Assembly: GCA_026398255.1 (NCBI GenBank)
Contig: JAPLTG010000015.1
Span: forward strand, 62,001-126,000
DNA from: Verrucomicrobiota bacterium
Lineage (GTDB): Bacteria; Verrucomicrobiota; Verrucomicrobiia; Chthoniobacterales; Terrimicrobiaceae
DNA length: 64,000 nucleotides
Reading direction: 5' to 3'
The translations under genes and the position numbers were made by a program. How positions within the stretch are numbered: position 1 is the stretch's first letter; the number at the start of each line of letters is the position of its first letter. Positions 31,001 to 38,204 of the stretch are shown here, in pieces. The notes beneath the pieces are model-generated. The model was not told the DNA's origin. It did not search any database and saw only the letters and a program-made list of their open reading frames with translations.

Positions 31001-31852
31001 TTTGAGAGACTTGATGATGGTGTCGTCCTCTTTGGTATCCACGACCTTGACGGTCTTGTGGCCAAGGCGGAGGAGTTCACGAACGATCGCGGTGGTGAGG
31101 GGCTCGAATGCGCGACCGACGGTGATTTCGCCGTCGCGGATGTCGGCGATCAGAACCTTCGTGGCGATCTCTTCCTCGTCGAGTTTCTCGCTGAGTTTGA
31201 GGTCCTCGGTTTTGTAGAAAAGTTTAACAATTTCCTCATCCGACGGATAGCCGAGGGTGCGAAGGAACGTGGTGGCCAAAAATTTGCGGCGGCGCTTGCG
31301 GCGGTCGAGATAGACATAGAGCAGATCGCTGGTATCGAACTGCACCTCGATCCAAGAGCCGCGGTCGGGAATGATGCGGAAGCCGTGGAGGACTTTTCCA
31401 TTCGTGTGAATGGAGGTCTCGAAGCAAATGCCGGGTGAACGGTGGAGCTGGGAAACGACGACGCGCTCGGCGCCGTTGATCACGAAAGTGCCCTGTGGAG
31501 TCATGAGCGGGAGCTCGCCCATGTAAACTTTTTCTTCCTTTGTGCTGCGTTCGTCCTTGTAGCGGAAGGTCACATAAAGCGAGGCGCTGAAGGTCTGGCC
31601 TTCGCGCTGGGATTCGAGCGCGGACATTTTGGGTTCGCCGAGCTCGTAGCTGACGAAGTCGAGGGAGGATTTGTCCTCGAAACCATGGATCGGGAAAAAT
31701 TCGCGGAAAACGGCCTGAATGCCGACATTCCGGCGCTTACTAACCGGAACATCCCTTTGGAAAAACTCGTCGTAGGAATTAATCTGGAGCTCGATGAGGT
31801 TAGGTGGCTCGATGGCCTCTTTCAATTTACCGAATTGGATGCGTTCAGACAT
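28055..31852 (-). CDS. rpoB: RNA polymerase beta subunit
   Basis: 1265 aa. Diagnostic blocks include the rifampicin region ([20 protein letters not shown], then [12 protein letters not shown]), [13 protein letters not shown], and [14 protein letters not shown]. The C-terminus has [20 protein letters not shown]. The rifampicin-region residues look wild type. A 258-bp gap with a strong hairpin separates it from rplL. Confidence 0.99.
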   Translation of the reverse strand: MSERIQFGKLKEAIEPPNLIELQINSYDEFFQRDVPVSKRRNVGIQAVFREFFPIHGFEDKSSLDFVSYELGEPKMSALESQREGQTFSASLYVTFRYKDERSTKEEKVYMGELPLMTPQGTFVINGAERVVVSQLHRSPGICFETSIHTNGKVLHGFRIIPDRGSWIEVQFDTSDLLYVYLDRRKRRRKFLATTFLRTLGYPSDEEIVKLFYKTEDLKLSEKLDEEEIATKVLIADIRDGEITVGRAFEPLTTAIVRELLRLGHKTVKVVDTKEDDTIIKSLKKDPAHDEDEALKDIYRKLRPGDPPTVQNSRSMLKRLFFDAKRYDLGRVGRHKINQKLDLKVSEEERTLTKEDFVAAMKYLVRLRAGDGVTDDIDHLGSRRVRTVGELLANQCRVGLARTERLVRERMTLFDPTTDQITPQKLINPKSLSAVVRDFFGRSQLSQFMDQTNPLSELTHKRRLSALGPGGLSRDRAGFEVRDVHPSHYGRICPIETPEGPNIGLISSLSTFARINDFGFIETPYRKVANGRVHDEVEYLSGDRDENFYIAQANSTVDAKGNLTGEKVSARYRGDFLEVEPSKVQYMDVSPKQLVSVAAGLIPFLEHDDANRALMGSNMQRQGVPLLTSDSPLVGTGIEGRVARDSRAVICSESAGKVASVTANQIVITKDGALPEGKKKIKHDPENGVFVYELRKFMRSNASTCINQKPIVKKGQSIKKGDVIADGPNTEKGELALGRNVLVAFMSWNGYNFEDAILISKRVVKEDIYTSIHIDEFEIGARDTKLGPEEITRDIPNVSEEALQNLGSDGVIRIGAEVKPGDILVGKITPKSETELAPEERLLRAIFGEKAADVKDTSLTVPSGTYGIVMDVKVSSKKEVTRTKMTPSESKRQQKMIGEDHKKRKEDLHEQLTAALSNILLNEKIPLDVVNAQTGEIIIPANRKITKQLLRKLAGVYNHVEIDPSPIRNKIHEIIGQFEHKFVDLDNERDQNLGRIESGDDIDPGIIKQVKVYIASKRKLSVGDKMAGRHGNKGVVAKIVPEEDMPYLADGTPVDIVLNPLGVPSRMNVGQVLETHLGVAAKALGFKVATPVFDGIPESKIREYLKEASKVDGYTWIKENGKATLYDGLTGDAFDQDVVVGYIYMLKLGHLVADKIHARAVGPYSLVTQQPLGGKAQYGGQRFGEMEVWALQAYGAAYTLQELLTVKSDDVAGRTRIYESIVKGDNSLEAGTPESFNVLIKEMQGLGLDVRVGGKQPSLTEAALA

Positions 31853-32059
31853 GGTTTTGGTGCGGTGCCGCGGGTTGGGTTGGCCGGGTTCAGTCGGCCG
31901 GGTTCATTCGCCGATCACTGGAAACAAAAGATCCGGCATCGATGAACGACCTCTTTGTGAGGCGGTTGCGATGACGGAGACTTGTTTGTTTTGTGGTGCT
32001 GGACGGCAGATGTTTGTGAGAAAAACGGATGAAGCGAGCGAGGAAAAGTAGGGAGTTTG

Positions 32060-32096
32060 GCAGAGGGATCAAGGAAATTTTTCCCGATCCCCCTGC
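32060..32096 (-). promoter_or_regulatory. hairpin between rplL and rpoB
   Basis: GCAGAGGGATC (32060-32070) and GATCCCCCTGC (32086-32096) pair over 11 bp with one G-U, extended by GGAAA/TTTCC. It lies just after the rplL stop and has no adjacent T-run on the minus strand. It resembles the attenuator or RNase processing stem found at this junction in other bacteria. Confidence 0.6.
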
Positions 32097-32110
32097 GCAA
32101 AAAATCCGAC

Positions 32111-32488
32111 TTACTTGATGTCCACTTTGGCGCCAGCGGCCTCGATCTTTTTCTTGATCTCGGCGGCTTCTTCCTTGGTGACACCTTCTTTGAGAGCCTT
32201 GGGTGCTCCTTCGACGAGGGCTTTCGCCTCGGCGAGTCCGAGACCGGCCACAGCGGCGCGGACCTCTTTAATGACGGCAATCTTGTTGCTGCCTGCATCG
32301 GTGAGGATGACATCGAAGGATGTCTTCTCCTCAGCGGCGGGAGCTGCAGCGGCGGGACCGGCGGCTGCAACAGCTACGGGAGCAGCGGCGCTGACGCCCC
32401 ATTTTTCTTCGAGTTGTTTAACGAGGTCAGCGATTTCGAGGACGGTGAGTCCGCTGAGCTGATCGACGAGTGCTTGTGTGTCTGCCAT
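32111..32488 (-). CDS. rplL: 50S ribosomal protein L7/L12
   Basis: 125 aa from the ATG at 32488 ([14 protein letters not shown]). The N-terminal dimerisation helices (1-32) are followed by an Ala-rich hinge (about 36-55) and the C-terminal factor-binding domain with [11 protein letters not shown] and [13 protein letters not shown]. The length is standard. A stem at 32591-32618 precedes it. Confidence 0.98.
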   Translation of the reverse strand: MADTQALVDQLSGLTVLEIADLVKQLEEKWGVSAAAPVAVAAAGPAAAAPAAEEKTSFDVILTDAGSNKIAVIKEVRAAVAGLGLAEAKALVEGAPKALKEGVTKEEAAEIKKKIEAAGAKVDIK

Positions 32489-32590
32489 ATGATGTGTGTG
32501 TTTTGGTATCGTCGCTTCCCGAGGCATCGGGTCGATTGAGCTGAGCAGCCGCCCAGCCGACGAGGAACCGGTTTATGTTTGGTTGGTATC

Positions 32591-32618
32591 CGCGCAGAGG
32601 TCCGAAAACCTCCGCGCG
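32591..32618 (-). promoter_or_regulatory. stem-loop in the rplJ-rplL gap
   Basis: CGCGCAGAGGT (32591-32601) pairs with ACCTCCGCGCG (32608-32618) over 11 bp with a single G-U and a 6-base loop. It starts about 17 bp after rplJ. Such stems often stabilise or process the rplL message, which must be made in excess over rplJ. No T-run is present. Confidence 0.5.
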
Positions 32619-32635
32619 AAAGTGTTGAATTCGGT

Positions 32636-33157
32636 TTAGCTGGCGGAGCCGAGGGCGTCGGCTTTGGCTTTGAGGACGCGGGCGAGGCTCGAGGCGGGCT
32701 CGTTGAGCACACGCACGAACTGGCTGGCCGGGGTCTGCAAGAGTCCCAGGAGTTTGGCGCGGAGGACATCCTTGCTCGGGAGGTCGGCAAGTTCATTGAC
32801 TTGCGTTGCATTGAGCGGAGCATTGTCGAGCACGCCAGCGCGAACGGTTGGGAGCTTGAACTCCGCTGCAAAGGATTTGATCACCTTGGCGGCGGCGCAA
32901 ATGTCGGTCTCTCCGGTGACCATGGCGGTCTGACCGGCTAGTGAGTCGGTGAGCTCGGGCATCTGCAATTCCTGCGCCGCGATGCGGAGGAAGGTATTGC
33001 GGACAACGCTCATCCGGGCGCCAGCCTCGGAGAGGCGGGTGCGGAGCGACTCGAAGTGGGGCACTTTCATGCCGGAGTAATCGACGATCAGGAGATAAGG
33101 CGAGGCTTGAAGCTTCTCGCGGATGTCGGAAACGATGTTTGTTTTCTCGGGTCTCAT
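32636..33157 (-). CDS. rplJ: 50S ribosomal protein L10
   Basis: 173 aa. The family pattern is clear: LLIVDYSGMKVPHFESLRTRL, RVVRNT-like SVVRNTFLRIA, then the C-terminal helix that binds L7/L12. Only 12 bp separate it from rplA, so the long L10 leader that mediates autoregulation in E. coli is not present here. Confidence 0.97.
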   Translation of the reverse strand: MRPEKTNIVSDIREKLQASPYLLIVDYSGMKVPHFESLRTRLSEAGARMSVVRNTFLRIAAQELQMPELTDSLAGQTAMVTGETDICAAAKVIKSFAAEFKLPTVRAGVLDNAPLNATQVNELADLPSKDVLRAKLLGLLQTPASQFVRVLNEPASSLARVLKAKADALGSAS

Positions 33158-33169
33158 GGATGAAATGGC

Positions 33170-33898
33170 TTAGTTTTTGAGATAAGGAGCCGGATCCACA
33201 CGGAGACCGGGCGACATCGTGGCGCTGAGGGTGATCGCGTCGACAAACGCGCCCTTGGCGGTGGCGGGGCGGGCTTTAACCACGGCGTCAATAACGGCGC
33301 TGCCGTTTTCAACAAGGGATTTCGCGTCGAAGGAAAATTTGCCGACGGGAACGGCGATGTTGCCGTTTTTATCGAGTTTAAATTCCACGCGGCCGGCTTT
33401 GACTTCTTTCACGGCCTTCGCGGTGTCGTCCGTGACGGTGCCGGTTTTTGGATTCGGCATGAGGCCACGAGGTCCGAGGACCTTGCCGAGCTTGCGGACT
33501 TCCGCCATGGCAGCGGGAGTGGCAACGGCGACATCGAAATCGGAGAAGCCGGAGGTGACTTTTTTGATGAGATCCTCGAATCCCACATATTCCGCACCGG
33601 CCTGCTTGGCGGCTTCAGCGGCTTGGCCGCTGGCGAAAACAAGCACTCGGACATTCTTGCCGCTACCATTCGGGAGTGGGCAAGTGCCGCGGACCATCTG
33701 GTCGCTCTGCTTGGGATCGACACCCAGCTTGAAGGAAAGAGTCACCGTCTGGTCGAACTTGACGGGAGGAAGGGTTTTCAAGGTTTCAACGGCGTCATTC
33801 AGAGAGAATTTTTTATTCGCCTCTACTTTGGCCGCTGCCTCGCGGTAGCGTTTGCTGCGTTTTTTTTGCATGTATTTTTTTGCAGTGCGAACGACCAT
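33170..33898 (-). CDS. rplA: 50S ribosomal protein L1
   Basis: 242 aa. Conserved L1 segments include RYREAAAKVEANKKFSL, SFKLGVDPKQSDQMVRG, LGPRGLMPNPKTGTV and GRVEFKLDKNGN. The ATG at 33898 has an AGGAG box 6 bases upstream, so it is preferred over the internal ATG at 33871. It is the first gene of the operon; rplK, nusG and secE, which usually precede it, are not upstream. A promoter-like sequence lies at 33942-33969. Confidence 0.96.
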   Translation of the reverse strand: MVVRTAKKYMQKKRSKRYREAAAKVEANKKFSLNDAVETLKTLPPVKFDQTVTLSFKLGVDPKQSDQMVRGTCPLPNGSGKNVRVLVFASGQAAEAAKQAGAEYVGFEDLIKKVTSGFSDFDVAVATPAAMAEVRKLGKVLGPRGLMPNPKTGTVTDDTAKAVKEVKAGRVEFKLDKNGNIAVPVGKFSFDAKSLVENGSAVIDAVVKARPATAKGAFVDAITLSATMSPGLRVDPAPYLKN

Positions 33899-33941
33899 CC
33901 GGTCTCCTGCGGTTGAAGTGCCCCGGTTCGCGGGAGGGGAG

Positions 33942-33969
33942 AGATTAGGGGCGAGTCAACAACTGTCAA
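33942..33969 (-). promoter_or_regulatory. sigma-70-like promoter for the rplA operon
   Basis: On the minus strand a perfect -35 TTGACA (33964-33969) is followed 16 bases later by TAATCT (33942-33947). The start of transcription would lie about 35 bases before the rplA ATG. Confidence 0.55.
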
Positions 33970-33988
33970 ACAAATTTCCAAAAAAAAT

Positions 33989-34016
33989 TTGACTCCGTGA
34001 CGACGACTTCTAGTGT
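33989..34016 (+). promoter_or_regulatory. sigma-70-like promoter for rpoZ-smpB
   Basis: TTGACT (33989-33994) and TAGTGT (34011-34016) are 16 bases apart, 38 bases before the rpoZ ATG. It is divergent from the rplA promoter, with the two -35 boxes about 19 bp apart. Confidence 0.4.
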
Positions 34017-34053
34017 GCACCTCCGCGCTTCCGCCCAACGGCGCCACCATTTC

Positions 34054-34263
34054 ATGAAAGCCAAAAACATCGAAGCAGCCTCCAAGGTCATCACCGAGTC
34101 CCAGATTTTAATCAACATGGTCTCCCGTCGTGTTCGTCAGTTGAACGCCGGAAGCCGTCCACTCATCGACGCCGAGATCGGCGAAGGATTCGCGGACATC
34201 GCGCTGCAGGAAATCGCACAAGGCAAGATCGGCCTTGCAGCGCCCGAGCCTCTCGCGGCCTAA
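34054..34263 (+). CDS. rpoZ: RNA polymerase omega subunit
   Basis: 69 aa from the ATG at 34054. The omega core is recognisable: NMVSRRVRQLNAGSRPLI followed by GFADIALQEIAQGKI, matching the conserved VA..RA.QL..G..P.. / ..A..EI..GKI pattern. It is divergent from the operon that encodes beta and beta', and 28 bp upstream of smpB. Confidence 0.92.
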   Translation: MKAKNIEAASKVITESQILINMVSRRVRQLNAGSRPLIDAEIGEGFADIALQEIAQGKIGLAAPEPLAA

Positions 34264-34291
34264 GGCCTGCCCTGCGGTCGCGCACCGCTGT

Positions 34292-34753
34292 ATGTCCTCG
34301 GAAATTACCACAAACCGGAAAGCTTTTCGGGATTTCCACATCCTCGAGAAATTCGAAGCCGGCGTGGAATTGAAAGGCACGGAAGTCAAGTCCCTCCGGG
34401 CTGGCTTGGTTTCGCTCCAAGGCTCTTTCGCCCGCGTGCAAAACGGCCAGATTTGGCTGCATGATTGCACGATCCAACCCTACGAGCGGGCCAGCCACGA
34501 ACAGCACGAACTGAAGCGACCCCGCCGACTGCTGATGCACCGACTCGAGATTGATCGGCTTGCCGTCTCGGTCGAGCGGGAGGGTCTCACCATTCCCGTC
34601 CTCCGGCTCTATTGGAAAAAAGGCCGCGTCAAAGCCGAGATCGGCCTGGGCAAAGGAAAGCTCGATACTGATAAGCGGATGGATTTGAAAAAACGCGTCG
34701 AGACCCGCGAGGCGGAACGGGCTGTCTCGGCCTTCAACAAGCGCGGTCGCTGA
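34292..34753 (+). CDS. smpB: SsrA-binding protein SmpB
   Basis: 153 aa from the ATG at 34292. It has the family start NRKAFRDFHILEKFEAGVEL, then GTEVKSLRAG, RPRRLLMHR, and the C-terminal basic tail KGKLDTDKRMDLKKR. It partners tmRNA in ribosome rescue; no tmRNA gene is seen in the window. Its last 20 bp overlap the convergent RibD-fragment gene. Confidence 0.97.
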   Translation: MSSEITTNRKAFRDFHILEKFEAGVELKGTEVKSLRAGLVSLQGSFARVQNGQIWLHDCTIQPYERASHEQHELKRPRRLLMHRLEIDRLAVSVEREGLTIPVLRLYWKKGRVKAEIGLGKGKLDTDKRMDLKKRVETREAERAVSAFNKRGR

Positions 34754-35018
34754 CCCGCTGGTAAGTCGCCACGCAACGGCCCTCGACGACCTTCATCGAG
34801 GTCATTCGAAAATCGAGCGGCTTCGGCAAAAACTCCCCCGGCAATCCCGTGAGCGTTGGCGTTTTCGCGCCTCCGAGGATTTGCGGGAAAATTTCCACCT
34901 CGATTTCTTCAATCGAATCCGTTTCCGCCAAGGTCTGGAGCGCTTCTCCCCCGCCCTCGCCGGCCAGCAACTTGCCATCCGCCGACATCCCGAAGCGGGT
35001 CTTTTTTTTTGCGCTCAT
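34734..35018 (-). CDS. RibD C-terminal-domain fragment (reductase-like)
   Basis: 94 aa. LLAGEGGGEALQTLAETDSI and then VEIFPQILGGAKTPTL match the end of the RibD_C/dihydrofolate-reductase-like domain, whose full length is over 200 aa. The NADPH-binding N-terminal part is missing, and its place is taken by the coding sequence of the flippase-like gene, with an ATGA overlap. A run of nine A occurs near the start (minus strand). It is either a decayed gene whose end has become coupled to its neighbour or a small protein derived from it. Enzyme activity is unlikely. Confidence 0.55.
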   Translation of the reverse strand: MSAKKKTRFGMSADGKLLAGEGGGEALQTLAETDSIEEIEVEIFPQILGGAKTPTLTGLPGEFLPKPLDFRMTSMKVVEGRCVATYQRVSDRAC

Positions 35019-36058
35019 GCGCCGGGGTTGCGGCCCTGCTCGAGGTTTTGCTCGATGCGGCGCTCCAGGGCATCGACCTCATTTTCCATCTCGCCGAGCG
35101 GCATGGTCTGCGAGGCGCGGTAGCCGAGATAGATCGCGCCGCCGATGAGGCTCCAGAAAACCTGCATCATGAAACCCGAAAGCGAGACGAGCGTGGCGAT
35201 GGATTCCGGTGTGGCGTAGAGCGCACCGAGGATTTGGATGAAGAGACCCTCGCGGAGGCCCGCTCCACCAATGCTGATGGGCAACGCCGTCACGGTCGCC
35301 ACGATCGGCATCACACAATAAATGCTGAGCACATTCAGCCCGGCGGCGAAGGCTTTTGCCCCGAACCAGAAGGTGGAAAACATCAGCAGATGCGCGGGGA
35401 TCGAGAGCAGGAAGGCCTTGCCGACCGATCCGCCCGCCCGGGCGTATTCCACAAAAGCTCCTGCGGCCTCGACGAGCTTGTCGTGCGCGGGCAACCAGCG
35501 CGGAAGTTTCGCCGCGAGATGGAACCGCCCTGCCAGCCAGGCCACGACAACAAACCCGATCGAGCCGCCAAGAATCAAGGCCGCCGTGGCCACGCCGTAG
35601 CGGGTGACTTCGTGCGCCATGAGGTCCTGCCAGCGGAGCAGGATCACCACAGCCGAAACCGCCGCCAGCGCGAGCACACCGACCACGCGGTCGATGAAAA
35701 CACTCAGCAGCGCGCCGGCTTTTTTATCGGGAGCCTCGCGCATGATGAGGAAAATTTTGATGATGTCGCCGCCGGTGGCTCCGAGCAGAAAGAGGTTGAA
35801 AAACATCCCCACGAGAAGAATCCGCAAGCTCCGCCAATACGAAATCGCGATGCTCTGGACTTCGAGCAGGATCCTCCATCGCATGGCCTGCAGAAGCAGC
35901 CCGCCGCCGAGCGCGAGAAGGCCCGGCAGGAGCCACCACTCGTTCGCGACATCGAGCGCCTCGAGCATTTTTCGATTCTGCTCGGGGTTGCGGAAAATCC
36001 AAAAAAGCAGGCCGACAGTGACGAGCAACTGGATGGCCGTGAGGAGGTGTTTTTTCAT
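35015..36058 (-). CDS. flippase-like integral membrane protein (LPG synthase TM-domain/UPF0104 family)
   Basis: 347 aa from the ATG at 36058, fixed by an ATGA overlap with the isomerase gene. There are about eight membrane helices, with family features such as GATGGDIIKIFLI and PISIGGAGLREG. The C-terminal 30 residues are charged and cytosolic. The family covers putative lipid or glycolipid flippases without the aminoacyl-transfer domain of MprF. The substrate is unknown. Confidence 0.85.
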   Translation of the reverse strand: MKKHLLTAIQLLVTVGLLFWIFRNPEQNRKMLEALDVANEWWLLPGLLALGGGLLLQAMRWRILLEVQSIAISYWRSLRILLVGMFFNLFLLGATGGDIIKIFLIMREAPDKKAGALLSVFIDRVVGVLALAAVSAVVILLRWQDLMAHEVTRYGVATAALILGGSIGFVVVAWLAGRFHLAAKLPRWLPAHDKLVEAAGAFVEYARAGGSVGKAFLLSIPAHLLMFSTFWFGAKAFAAGLNVLSIYCVMPIVATVTALPISIGGAGLREGLFIQILGALYATPESIATLVSLSGFMMQVFWSLIGGAIYLGYRASQTMPLGEMENEVDALERRIEQNLEQGRNPGA

Positions 36059-36966
36059 TTGAAGCGTTTGGCCCAAGCCTCCGCCGCTTGCACGATGTCG
36101 GCCGCCTCGGTGCGCGGGGACATCTCCAAAACCATGGTGCATTTTTTGGGAAGGAGCGGCACGAGTTCGTCAAAGCGCGTTTCGCCAGTGAAGGGCGGGC
36201 AGTGGTCGCGGAACGGCCAACGCGTGTCGTGGATGTGGCAGCCGAGGAGCCGCGGAGCCATGGTTGCGAGATGTTCGCGGTGGTCGATGAGGCCAAGGTT
36301 TTCCTTGATCTGGGCGTGGCCGAAGTCGTGCCAGTAGCCGGCGTTTGTTGAATCGAGGCGTTTGAGAAAATCCGGGAATTCCCGCTCGCTCGGGATCGCC
36401 TCGTAGTGTTCGCGGTTCTCGATGCCGAGCTTCACCCCGCGCTTGCCGGCGTGCTCGGCGGCTTCGCGCAGAGTTTCCAGCACACGAGTGGTGTAGGCCT
36501 CGGCGACTTTCTCGCGTGTCTGCACAGCAGCGAGCTTTTGGCGGACATGTTCGCGGGAGTGGAGCTTGCCCTGCTCGACCATCGCGCGGAGCGGTTCGCT
36601 CAAATTCAGCGAGCGCATGCGGCCGGTGTGGACGACCACAAATGGCGCCTCAAGTTTGGCCGCCCAATCGATCGTTGCGAGTGTGAGCTTGAGGGCGCGC
36701 TCGCGGTCCGTCGCCCGGTCGGAGGTGAATTCGTAGCAATCCGGCGAGTCAGTCTGAACCTCGACCGGCATGGGCATGAAATTGTGGACGCTGGAGACCT
36801 GGAATTTCCGCTTTTCGCGGATTTGCAGGACACCCTCGAATTGGGACGGGCGGATGCCGTGGCTGAGCTCGAGCGAGTCAAAGCCGAGCGCTAGGATTTC
36901 CTCGATCATGGCGCGACCGTCTTGGTGACGCCAAGAATTCCAGCAGGTCGACAGCGAAAGTTTCAC
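36055..36966 (-). CDS. sugar phosphate isomerase/epimerase-like TIM barrel
   Basis: 303 aa of the xylose-isomerase-like/AP-endonuclease-2 superfamily. Recognisable strands include GFDSLELSHG, PFVVVHTGRM, GVKLGIENREHYEAIPSE, GYWHDFGHAQIKEN and GCHIHDTRWPFRDHCPPF. The Glu, Asp/His and His residues in these segments make the usual metal site. It is cotranscribed with the flippase-like gene by ATGA overlap. The actual sugar substrate is not evident. Confidence 0.85.
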   Translation of the reverse strand: MKLSLSTCWNSWRHQDGRAMIEEILALGFDSLELSHGIRPSQFEGVLQIREKRKFQVSSVHNFMPMPVEVQTDSPDCYEFTSDRATDRERALKLTLATIDWAAKLEAPFVVVHTGRMRSLNLSEPLRAMVEQGKLHSREHVRQKLAAVQTREKVAEAYTTRVLETLREAAEHAGKRGVKLGIENREHYEAIPSEREFPDFLKRLDSTNAGYWHDFGHAQIKENLGLIDHREHLATMAPRLLGCHIHDTRWPFRDHCPPFTGETRFDELVPLLPKKCTMVLEMSPRTEAADIVQAAEAWAKRFK

Positions 36967-37034
36967 GGGGTGGAGTTTAACAAAAACCAGCAGAAGGTCA
37001 CGGCCCTTGTCGGGTATGTTCGGAGAAGCAAAAA

Positions 37035-37063
37035 GGCGTTCCGCGGTGGGACTGCGGAACGCC
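37035..37063 (-). terminator. rho-independent terminator of the coiled-coil protein gene
   Basis: A perfect 10-bp stem, GGCGTTCCGC (37035-37044) with GCGGAACGCC (37054-37063), has a 9-base loop. On the minus strand it is followed by a T5 run (37030-37034). It lies 20 bp after the stop of the 37084-37503 gene. Confidence 0.88.
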
Positions 37064-37083
37064 CATTTGTGAAATGGCCTGAC

Positions 37084-37503
37084 TTATTGCTGGGCGGGTT
37101 TGTTGCGGTATTTGCCTGCGTCCGTCTTTTCAAAATGGCCGAGTTTCTTGCCTGTGCTGCTGAACCACACATAGATGTGCTGGATCGGCTTGCCGACTTG
37201 TGCAGCGATTTCCTTCACGCTGGCTCCGGCTTCTCCGGCAGCGTTAAGGATCGAGGTGATTTGCTCTTTGAGTTGGCCCTTGGGAGCGCGTGGGCGTGTG
37301 GATTTGGCTCTTTTCGCGCCGGCCTTGCGACCGCGTTTGGCTTTTTTTGCACGGAGCACGCGAATGGCCTCGCGAGTTTCGCCGGAGGCTAATGCGGAGA
37401 TTTGTTTCTCAACGGCTTCAACTTTCGCCAAGAGGGTTTCTTTTTTCTTGGTAAGAGAAAGAAGAGCCGACAAGGTTTTCGTATTAATATCTGCGAGTTT
37501 CAT
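37084..37503 (-). CDS. basic coiled-coil/winged-helix protein of unknown function
   Basis: 139 aa from the ATG at 37503. Residues ~5-45 form a coiled coil (LLSLTKKKETLLAKVEAVEK). Residues ~50-75 are a histone-H1-like basic stretch (KKAKRGRKAGAKRAK). Residues 76-130 look like a winged helix (QLKEQITSILNAAGEAGASV, then KEIAAQVGK). The layout suggests a small nucleoid-associated or regulatory DNA-binding protein. It has its own strong terminator and is divergent from the phosphopantetheinyl transferase gene. No named family recognised. Confidence 0.8.
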   Translation of the reverse strand: MKLADINTKTLSALLSLTKKKETLLAKVEAVEKQISALASGETREAIRVLRAKKAKRGRKAGAKRAKSTRPRAPKGQLKEQITSILNAAGEAGASVKEIAAQVGKPIQHIYVWFSSTGKKLGHFEKTDAGKYRNKPAQQ

Positions 37504-37559
37504 GAGGCCGATAGAAAAACCAGAAATCGCTTCCGTGCACAATCTTTTTTTTACAACGA

Positions 37560-38204
37560 ATGAATCACTTTGAAATCCCAGCTCCAGGGGAGTTTCATAT
37601 TTACAATGTTACCTCCAAAGGGGACGAAAGTGTTTTGAGTATTTTTGAAAATCAAAGGTATGCGTTATTTTCTTCGACGCAATCCCGGGATGTTTATCTC
37701 AAGAGCCGCAGTGCGGTGCGACATTTAGCGGCGAATTATACAGGAAAAAAACCTTCGGATTTGGAATTAGAAATCTCACCGCAAGGGAAACCTTTCTTAA
37801 AATGCATGCCGCACCTTCATTTCAACCTGAGCCATTCGGGGGATTCCGTTTATATTGCTTTCTCATCGGATCCAGTGGGTTTTGATATCGAAAAAAACTC
37901 CAGAAAAGCAAACTTCTCGAAGCTGGCGCAGCGGTATTTTCAACCGAGCGAGAGGGAACTTATGGATGCCTCTTCAAAGCTCGAATCCATCGCTTTTTTG
38001 GAGCTTTGGACTGCCAAGGAAGCCATGCTGAAACTCCTCGGCATCGGCATTGCTTCTGGGTTGGACAACAGTCTCGTTTTGAATGATGAGGAGGGGCTTT
38101 TTAAGGACACTAAAATCTACTTCAGCCGCTATGTTTGCGGGGATATTATTGGAAATTTAGCGAGTTTTTCCAAGATTTGCTTGGTGCGCGAATTCACTTA
38201 TTGA
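37560..38204 (+). CDS. 4'-phosphopantetheinyl transferase (Sfp/Gsp type)
   Basis: 214 aa. The motifs are LSHSGD (90-95), VGFDIE with metal ligands Asp109 and Glu111, and WTAKEAMLK (150-158). It moves phosphopantetheine from CoA to an acyl or peptidyl carrier protein. No carrier, PKS or NRPS gene is nearby, so it may serve the fatty-acid ACP or a distant cluster. The gene is more AT-rich than its neighbours, which hints at acquisition. Its stop overlaps the convergent TPR gene by 11 bp. Confidence 0.9.
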   Translation: MNHFEIPAPGEFHIYNVTSKGDESVLSIFENQRYALFSSTQSRDVYLKSRSAVRHLAANYTGKKPSDLELEISPQGKPFLKCMPHLHFNLSHSGDSVYIAFSSDPVGFDIEKNSRKANFSKLAQRYFQPSERELMDASSKLESIAFLELWTAKEAMLKLLGIGIASGLDNSLVLNDEEGLFKDTKIYFSRYVCGDIIGNLASFSKICLVREFTY

